From: Sphingomonas carotinifaciens
GTDB taxonomy: Bacteria; Pseudomonadota; Alphaproteobacteria; Sphingomonadales; Sphingomonadaceae
Direction of reading: 5' to 3'
Length of the DNA stretch: 9,468 nucleotides
NCBI RefSeq assembly: GCF_009789535.1
Contig: NZ_WSUT01000004.1
Span: 1-9,468, forward strand
Positions 5,847 through 9,468 of the stretch are shown here, piece by piece. The notes under the pieces were generated by a model that saw only the letters and a list, made by a program, of their open reading frames with translations, was not told the origin of the DNA and did not search any database. Position 1 is the first letter of the stretch, and each line of letters opens with the position of its first letter. Position numbers and translations under genes: made by a program.

Positions 5847-5887
5847 AGGCTCGGCGAGGGAGGAGTCGGGGCGAGGACGGTGTGCGA

Positions 5888-6175
5888 TCATTCGCCGGCC
5901 GTCACGCGCCGGGGTGGGCGATCCTGTCGGGGATGAACGACGATCGCGGATATACCCGAACCGGCGATGCGGTCGATCAAGCGATCGGCTTCCTCCACCC
6001 GATCGCTGGGCCAGTCGCGGGCGACGTGGACGGACGCGCCACCGACCTCGACGGTCAAGTGGGGGATGGTGGGATCGAGGTCGAGCAACCGGGCCATGTC
6101 GGCCTGCGCGTCGACCGTAATGCGGCGCAGGCTGTCCCCCACCATGACGAGCTGCCAGGTGCGGTTGTCAGTCAT
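5888..6175 (-). CDS. Hypothetical protein, 95 aa
   Basis: Not recognised. The ATG at 6175-6173 has AAGAGGG (6180-6186) four bases upstream, a good ribosome binding site. The protein starts MTDNRTWQLVMVGDSLRRIT and seems to alternate strands and helices, with acidic and aliphatic residues in the middle (MARLLDLDPTIPHLTVEV, then a helix EEADRLIDRIAG) and a basic, proline-containing tail. There are no cysteines, no signal peptide and no membrane segment. It is the gene nearest the origin on this side and is transcribed toward it. It is divergent from the YjzC-like gene, with 72 bases between the starts. A plasmid-borne regulator or small cytoplasmic accessory protein is possible, but nothing in the sequence decides it. 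Confidence 0.65.
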   Translation of the reverse strand: MTDNRTWQLVMVGDSLRRITVDAQADMARLLDLDPTIPHLTVEVGGASVHVARDWPSDRVEEADRLIDRIAGSGISAIVVHPRQDRPPRRVTAGE

Positions 6176-6183
6176 GCTGCCCT

Positions 6184-6213
6184 CTTGACGCCAGCCTTCC
6201 GGATACCAATCTA
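6184..6213 (+). promoter_or_regulatory. Possible promoter of the YjzC-like gene
   Basis: TTGACG (6185-6190) is a close match to a -35 box and is followed after 17 bases by a poor -10 candidate at 6208-6213 (AATCTA). It lies 35-64 bases before the ATG of the 54-residue gene, in the 72-base divergent gap. The -35 box overlaps the ribosome binding site of the opposite gene, which could link the two. The -10 is weak, so confidence is low. Confidence 0.3.
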
Positions 6214-6247
6214 TGTTCCCCGTCTGTTCGGGAGAGGAGATAAATAG

Positions 6248-6412
6248 ATGGCAGCGAAATATTGGTCCGGTCAGAATTGCCCGGAAACCGGCACCTACGG
6301 TCAGTACCGCGACACCAACAACGAATATGCCGGCACGAGCTATGACCGGAAGGTGGACAAGGGCGAGAACTTCCCTCCCTCGCTGAACAATCACCACTAC
6401 GAGAAGAAGTGA
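6248..6412 (+). CDS. YjzC-like small protein (54 aa)
   Basis: Short gene with AGAGGAGA (6233-6240) upstream of the ATG, correctly spaced. The protein MAAKYWSGQNCPETGTYGQY continues with DTNNEYAGTSYDRKV, a glycine-rich turn and GENFPPSLN, ending HHYEKK. A G-Q-x-x-P-x-x-G-x-Y opening with a later KG(E/D)xFPP is the pattern I associate with the YjzC-like family (first named in Bacillus), short proteins of unknown function in diverse bacteria. It looks soluble, with one cysteine. A strong intrinsic terminator lies 31 bases downstream, so this is an independent one-gene transcript. Its upkeep on a compact plasmid suggests it is expressed for some purpose, perhaps stress-related, but no function is established. 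Family assignment is from pattern memory and should be treated as tentative; gene reality is better supported. Confidence 0.75.
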   Translation: MAAKYWSGQNCPETGTYGQYRDTNNEYAGTSYDRKVDKGENFPPSLNNHHYEKK

Positions 6413-6443
6413 GCAGGTCTTTAGCCCGTAAGGGACCGTAATG

Positions 6444-6477
6444 CACCGGCCGAGAGTATCTCGGCCGGTGTTTGTTT
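6444..6477 (+). terminator. Intrinsic terminator of the YjzC-like gene
   Basis: Perfect 12-base stem CACCGGCCGAGA (6444-6455) and TCTCGGCCGGTG (6459-6470), loop GTA, followed by TTTGTTT (6471-6477). This is the clearest terminator on the plasmid. It insulates the mobilisation genes, which converge from the other side, from read-through. On the minus strand the stem is followed by no T-run, so it is mainly one-directional. Confidence 0.9.
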
Positions 6478-6496
6478 ATGTAGCCCTCCACCCGGC

Positions 6497-7390
6497 TCAT
6501 GGCAGGAGCCACCCGCTGTAGGTCTTGGCGTCGGGGTTCGCACCGAAGCACCAGTAGGCCCCGTCGCGCTTCTCGCGTTTCCAGCCGTGATCCTTGGGGC
6601 AGGCGGCGATGGCGGGAATGGTCTGTTCGCTGGCCTGATCGATGCGGCGGGCGAGCTTGCCGTTGGTAGTGTTGGCCCAGCTCGCCGCAGCCGTTTCATC
6701 ACGGGCGCGGGCATAGCCCGATGCCTCGCCGGCCCCGTTACCCAGGTAGTAGCCGTAACCCCCGGCGATCGGCACCAGCAGGGCGAAGGCGGCGAGCGCA
6801 CCGTTCCACCACCTGTCCCACCGGCGCCGGCGCTGCTCATGGGCCCGGCGATCGGCGGCATCGGCGGCGAGACGATCGGCCAGGGCGGCGTGCGCGGCCG
6901 TATCAGCGTCGATCCGACGCCGCAGGGCCTCTCCCGCCCCGGCAAGGCCGTCTGTGGCCCCACGACGCGCTCCGGCCTCCGCACGGGCCTCCAGGGCGGC
7001 AGGATCGACCAGGCGGGCCGCTATGGCCTTGTCACGGGCTTCCTCGTCCTCGGCGCGCTGTGCGTCCCTGGCGGCGGCATCGGCCAGGCTGGCGCGCACG
7101 TCGGCCACCAGGTCGCGCAGGGTGCCGAAGCCGGCGAGGACGCGCTGGATGTTGGTGTCGAGGTGGGAGAAGAAGCTGTGCGCCTGGGCGGCGTCGGCGG
7201 TATCGCGCGCGCGACCGGCGGCAGAGGGCGGCGGATCGGGGGGCGTGTCGAACTCTGCGGGATCGAACCTCCCGGCCGGGGGATCGGTCCGGCCACCACC
7301 ACGCGCCATTCCCCTTCCGCGTCCGGACTCATGGAGCTGGCGCGCCTGTTCGAGCAGGCGGCGGGGGTCGTCCTCCCGATCGCGGTCCAT
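6497..7390 (-). CDS. Membrane-anchored coiled-coil protein of the mobilisation operon (297 aa)
   Basis: Unnamed protein, reminiscent of the DUF6118-type proteins that accompany TraD/MobQ relaxase modules in alphaproteobacteria, though that label is tentative. Residues 1-70 are hydrophilic, with a proline-rich run near 36-56. Residues ~72-190 are alanine-, arginine- and aspartate-rich helix, likely coiled coil. A cluster RRRR at 187-190 precedes a single membrane segment (about 195-216, GALAAFALLVPIAGGYGYY), so positive-inside logic puts the N-terminus in the cytoplasm and residues ~217-297 outside. That outer part has C264 and C281, which could pair. The ATG shares its A with the TGA of the upstream TraD-like gene, indicating translational coupling. 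It may tether the relaxosome to the membrane or contact the helper's coupling protein. The very high G+C gives long open frames on the other strands, which I read as shadows. Confidence 0.72.
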   Translation of the reverse strand: MDRDREDDPRRLLEQARQLHESGRGRGMARGGGRTDPPAGRFDPAEFDTPPDPPPSAAGRARDTADAAQAHSFFSHLDTNIQRVLAGFGTLRDLVADVRASLADAAARDAQRAEDEEARDKAIAARLVDPAALEARAEAGARRGATDGLAGAGEALRRRIDADTAAHAALADRLAADAADRRAHEQRRRRWDRWWNGALAAFALLVPIAGGYGYYLGNGAGEASGYARARDETAAASWANTTNGKLARRIDQASEQTIPAIAACPKDHGWKREKRDGAYWCFGANPDAKTYSGWLLP

Positions 7391-7659
7391 CAGCTATCCT
7401 CCCCGGGCAGCGTCCATCCCTCGAACGGTTTGCGATCCTGATCCCGGCTGATGCGGTGGGTCAGCTCGGAGACGATGCCGGCGAACCGCTTGTCCTTGGT
7501 AGCGGCGTCGATGAGCAGCCCGCCGAGGATGATCTTGCGGCGGGTATCGAGGCGGCGACCTTCGGCAGCGACACGGGCGTTGAGCGCGGCGAGACGGGCC
7601 TTTGCCTGATCGACCCGCTTCTGTGCCTGCTCGATAGATTCGCGTGTGGGTGCCGCCAT
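7390..7659 (-). CDS. traD: TraD-like small conjugal transfer/mobilisation protein (89 aa)
   Basis: Small accessory protein of the Ti-type TraD family, which works with MobQ/TraA relaxases at oriT. Residues 5-35 are a coiled coil (ESIEQAQKRVDQAKARLAAL). The conserved core is DTRRKIILGGLL (38-49), matching the family's basic residues followed by I-x-L-G-G-L. The tail includes KPFEGWTLP. The ATG at 7659-7657 is preceded by GGGGAAGG directly upstream; longer upstream readings run through oriT and are not plausible. The stop overlaps the start of the membrane protein gene by one base, so the two form an operon. The operon lies on one side of oriT with the relaxase on the other, the divergent order also seen in IncQ mobilisation regions. 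This Ti-type TraD is unrelated to the large F-plasmid TraD coupling ATPase. Confidence 0.8.
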   Translation of the reverse strand: MAAPTRESIEQAQKRVDQAKARLAALNARVAAEGRRLDTRRKIILGGLLIDAATKDKRFAGIVSELTHRISRDQDRKPFEGWTLPGEDS

Positions 7660-7692
7660 ACCTTCCCCGCGTGAAAGCACGAATACGAAGCG

Positions 7693-7698
7693 AGTATA
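7693..7698 (-). promoter_or_regulatory. Possible -10 box for the TraD-like operon
   Basis: TATACT on the minus strand matches the -10 consensus in five of six positions and lies 34 bases upstream of the TraD-like ATG. No good -35 is visible 16-18 bases further upstream, as only TGGCTT-like sequence is there. The position between oriT and the gene would let relaxosome binding at oriT affect transcription. Low confidence because the -35 is missing. Confidence 0.3.
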
Positions 7699-7741
7699 GC
7701 GCAACCCAACGAACGAAGCCACCCGACGCGACGGTAGGAGA

Positions 7742-7773
7742 CAAGGGCGCACTTTAGCATTACTGCGTAATGC
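7742..7773 (-). other. oriT: Origin of transfer (oriT), RSF1010/IncQ-like
   Basis: On the minus strand an inverted repeat GCATTAC-GCA-GTAATGC (7773-7757) is followed one base later by AAAGTGCGCCCTTG (7755-7742). The RSF1010 oriT has the same design: an inverted repeat, then TAAGTGCG cut before CCCT. By analogy the nick would fall on the minus strand between G7748 and C7747. The core GTGCGCCCT is identical to the RSF1010 core as I recall it. It sits in the 224-base gap between the divergent TraD-like and relaxase genes, where a MobQ oriT is expected. The inverted repeat and core are directly visible; the exact nick is inference. Confidence 0.88.
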
Positions 7774-7883
7774 GTGCGGCAGGGACACCCTGCACCCATG
7801 TCGCGATGCGACAGCGGGGCCTCCGCCCCACACCCCGACCAGCGCAACGCCGCTGGACCACGTTGGAGAAGGCAGACGCAGCG

Positions 7884-8921
7884 ATGGCGATCTACCATCT
7901 GGCGGTGAAATCGGTGTCGCGCTCGACCGGGCGCAGCGCGGTCGCCGCTGCGGCGTACCGGGCCGGCGCATATCTTGAAAACGAGCGCGACGGCCTGGTG
8001 CACGACTACACGCGGCGGGGCGGCGTCGAGGATGCGTTCATCGTCGCCCCGGAGGGCGCGGAGTGGGCGCAGGACCGCTCCGCGCTGTGGAACGCGGCAG
8101 AGGCGGCGGAGAAGCGCAAGGACGCCAAGGTGGCGCGGGAATACGAACTGGGGCTACCGGCCGAGCTGGACGCCGGCCAGCGCCGCGACCTGGTTCGTGC
8201 TTTCGCGGAGGATGTGTGCGACCGCTACGGGGTGGCGGTCGATGCGGCGATCCACGCCCCCCATGATTACGGCGACGATCGCAACCACCACGCCCACGTC
8301 ATGACGACGACGCGGGTAGCGGAGGCGGACGGGTTGGGGGCGAAGACGCGCCAGCTCGACGTGCGCACGACCGCCTCGGTCGAAGTGGAGGCGATCCGCG
8401 AGCGATGGGCGGGCATGGTCAACGACGCGCTGGAACACGCCCAGGTGCCGGAGCGGGTCGATCATCGCAGCTACGAGCGTCAGGGGCTGGATATCGAGCC
8501 TACGGTCAAGATGGGCCATGCGTCGGCCGCGATCGAGCGGCGCGCCGAGCGGGAGCAGATCGCAGCCGGTGAGGAGCCGCACGCCGTCACCCCGCGCGGG
8601 CAGATGAACGAGGCGATCATGGAGAAGCGGGGGCTGGCCTACTACATCGAGTATGGCGAGCAGCGGATACGGGAGTGGACCGGCCAGGCTCGGGAGCGGG
8701 TCGAACATCTGGCGCAGAGCATGTCGAGCTTCGTCCAGGGCGCGGCGAGGGCAATGCGGGCGGGGTTGCAGACCAGCGCCGGCGATGGATTCGATGGGTT
8801 GCCGGCAATCGACCAGTCACCCCGCCGCGAGCAGACCGGCTCCGAGCTGGATCAACCGCAGATCGAGCGTGATCGACAGCGGGACCGGCAACACGACCAC
8901 GATATCGGGTTTGGACGGTAG
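7884..8921 (+). CDS. mobA: MobQ-family relaxase (MobA/MobL type), relaxase domain only (345 aa)
   Basis: Cuts one strand at oriT and stays covalently attached during transfer. The start MAIYHLAVKSVSRSTG at 7884 matches the usual N-terminus of MobA/MobL proteins; AGAAGG (7867-7872) lies 11 bases upstream. Starting earlier, at 7770, would add residues encoded just beyond the oriT repeat and is rejected. Y25, in AAAAYRAGA, aligns with the catalytic tyrosine of RSF1010 MobA (also Y25). E86 in REYELGLP is the second motif. H124, H127 and the pair H136 and H138 in RNHHAHV form the metal-binding histidine motif. After residue ~200 the protein is helical and charged and ends without any primase or helicase domain, unlike the 709-residue MobA of RSF1010 or the long TraA relaxases. 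The plasmid has no coupling protein or mating-pore genes, so transfer must depend on a helper. The stop lies five bases from that of the convergent toxin gene. Confidence 0.9.
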   Translation: MAIYHLAVKSVSRSTGRSAVAAAAYRAGAYLENERDGLVHDYTRRGGVEDAFIVAPEGAEWAQDRSALWNAAEAAEKRKDAKVAREYELGLPAELDAGQRRDLVRAFAEDVCDRYGVAVDAAIHAPHDYGDDRNHHAHVMTTTRVAEADGLGAKTRQLDVRTTASVEVEAIRERWAGMVNDALEHAQVPERVDHRSYERQGLDIEPTVKMGHASAAIERRAEREQIAAGEEPHAVTPRGQMNEAIMEKRGLAYYIEYGEQRIREWTGQARERVEHLAQSMSSFVQGAARAMRAGLQTSAGDGFDGLPAIDQSPRREQTGSELDQPQIERDRQRDRQHDHDIGFGR

Positions 8922-8926
8922 GCAGG

Positions 8927-9361
8927 TTAGTCGCGTAGAATCTCGGTGACGCGGCGCGCAGCAGCCAGTTCGAGAATACGGCTGATGACGGTATCGTAGA
9001 GCTTGGGCGGGATGAAGCCGTAGGCGAAGCGATCCTTGCTCCCAGGCACGGGCCGAATGTCATAGCCCGGCCAGGCGAACTGGTTCACTTCATCCAGCAC
9101 GATCCAGGAGCGATCGTCATCAAGGCCGAGCGCCTGTTTGACGCGAGGCGGCAGCTCGACCGCTTCCCCGTCTTTCGCGGGCGGGGTGTGCGTGATCGGT
9201 GCGACCGTCACGCGCGGGGCACCGCCCTTTGGACTTTGCACCGACAGCACGATGACGCTGGGGCGGACCTTGCGTCCTTCCTCCTGTCCCTTGCGATGCT
9301 CGTGCCGCCACAGATAGGCATAGGGAATGACCAGACCCGGTTCCGGGGTAGGAAGCGACAA
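8927..9361 (-). CDS. PemK/MazF-like toxin (144 aa)
   Basis: Type II toxin, expected to be a sequence-specific mRNA endonuclease that stops growth when the antitoxin decays after plasmid loss. The fold signature is present: an N-terminal strand LVIPYAYLWRHE, the RP pair at 33-34 leading into VIVLSV (36-41), and TVAPITHTP (52-60), the strand with the Pro-Ile-Thr of MazF/PemK enzymes. FAWPGYDIRPV (95-105) and a C-terminal helix follow. At 144 residues it is longer than E. coli MazF (111). The start is TTG at 9361-9359, four bases after the antitoxin stop; no ATG or GTG in frame nearby gives a protein that keeps the first strand. A weak start next to the antitoxin stop would keep toxin below antitoxin. 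The gene is in one operon with the Phd-like antitoxin that crosses the junction. Confidence 0.82.
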   Translation of the reverse strand: MSLPTPEPGLVIPYAYLWRHEHRKGQEEGRKVRPSVIVLSVQSPKGGAPRVTVAPITHTPPAKDGEAVELPPRVKQALGLDDDRSWIVLDEVNQFAWPGYDIRPVPGSKDRFAYGFIPPKLYDTVISRILELAAARRVTEILRD

Positions 9362-9365
9362 AGGC

Positions 9366-9468
9366 TTAATCCATCAGTGCGTTGAGATGGTCGTGGCGGG
9401 GGTCCATCCGTGATGCCGCCAGCGCCTTCAACGTCGCGCCGTCTAGCTCCTCGACTGCCAGGGCGGTA
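9366..9468 (-). CDS. Phd/YefM-like antitoxin, C-terminal part (continuation from position 1)
   Basis: Last 33 codons, plus the final base of codon 54, of the antitoxin that starts at 161 on the other side of the cut. Residues TALAVEELDG followed by ATLKALAASR and MDPRHDHLNALMD are an acidic, partly disordered tail, as expected for the part of an antitoxin that wraps around the toxin. The stop is TAA at 9366-9368. The fit of frame, the total of 88 codons including the stop, and the toxin immediately downstream together make the join convincing. Confidence 0.85.
   Translation of the reverse strand, partial: TALAVEELDGATLKALAASRMDPRHDHLNALMD

Larger units (their letters stand above)
5509..5887. 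other. Gene-free replication origin region
   Basis: No supportable gene lies in these 379 bases. In order from the rep start they hold the rep leader with an inverted iteron half, one degenerate iteron (5554-5569), four iterons in 22-bp phase (5580-5661), a relatively A+T-rich stretch with repeated TAGAATC (5713-5735) that is the best candidate for the melting element, and a G+C-rich tail with three stem-loops (5778-5846). I see no perfect TTATCCACA DnaA box on either strand. The combination of Rep_3 gene, phased iterons and adjacent A+T-rich repeats makes a theta-type origin the natural interpretation. Confidence 0.8.

Noticed and set aside
6587..7674. Long open frames on the plus strand (284 and 317 residues)
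   Set aside because: They lie opposite the membrane protein and TraD-like genes, are glycine-, arginine- and proline-biased, and have no domains. They are shadows of high-G+C codons.
7770..7883. Upstream extension of the relaxase frame
   Set aside because: It begins inside the oriT inverted repeat and precedes the conserved MAIYHL start. The low-complexity arginine- and proline-rich sequence is what high-G+C non-coding DNA gives.

Overview
The window appears to be a complete circular plasmid of 9,468 bp, written from a cut inside a gene. The antitoxin frame that runs off position 1 (minus strand) continues in the same frame at position 9468 without a stop and ends at 9366. This gives an intact 87-residue protein followed directly by its toxin. 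High G+C coding bias, a Ti/MobQ-type TraD and relaxase pair, GANTC motifs beside the origin and the style of the toxin-antitoxin pair suggest an alphaproteobacterial host, probably a sphingomonad. The host call is inference from family resemblance, not a database result.

Layout. Positions 9366-161 (across the junction) and 8927-9361, minus strand: a Phd-like antitoxin and a PemK/MazF-like toxin, with a palindromic operator at 192-205. Positions 255-2911, plus strand: an 808-residue fusion of a PD-(D/E)XK nuclease-like domain and an N6-adenine methyltransferase (type IIG restriction-modification style), overlapped by an unrecognised 76-residue gene. Positions 3008-3874, plus strand: a possible recombination site, a small serine resolvase and a 58-residue zinc-ribbon protein. 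Positions 3883-5508, minus strand: a Rep_3-type initiator followed by a helix-turn-helix/coiled-coil protein. Positions 5509-5887: the gene-free origin, with four iterons at exact 22-bp spacing, a tight cluster of GANTC sites and three consecutive stem-loops. Positions 5888-6477: two small divergent genes, one YjzC-like with a strong terminator. Positions 6497-8921: the mobilisation module, with a membrane protein and TraD-like protein on the minus strand, an RSF1010-like oriT, and a relaxase on the plus strand.

Together these genes make a small mobilisable plasmid. Rep and iterons replicate it, the resolvase probably resolves multimers, the toxin-antitoxin pair and the restriction-modification-like gene could both stabilise it by killing or restricting cells that lose it, and oriT with the relaxase lets it travel with a helper. 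The least explained parts are the nuclease-methyltransferase with its 76-residue partner, the GANTC cluster at the origin, and the cargo of very small proteins.
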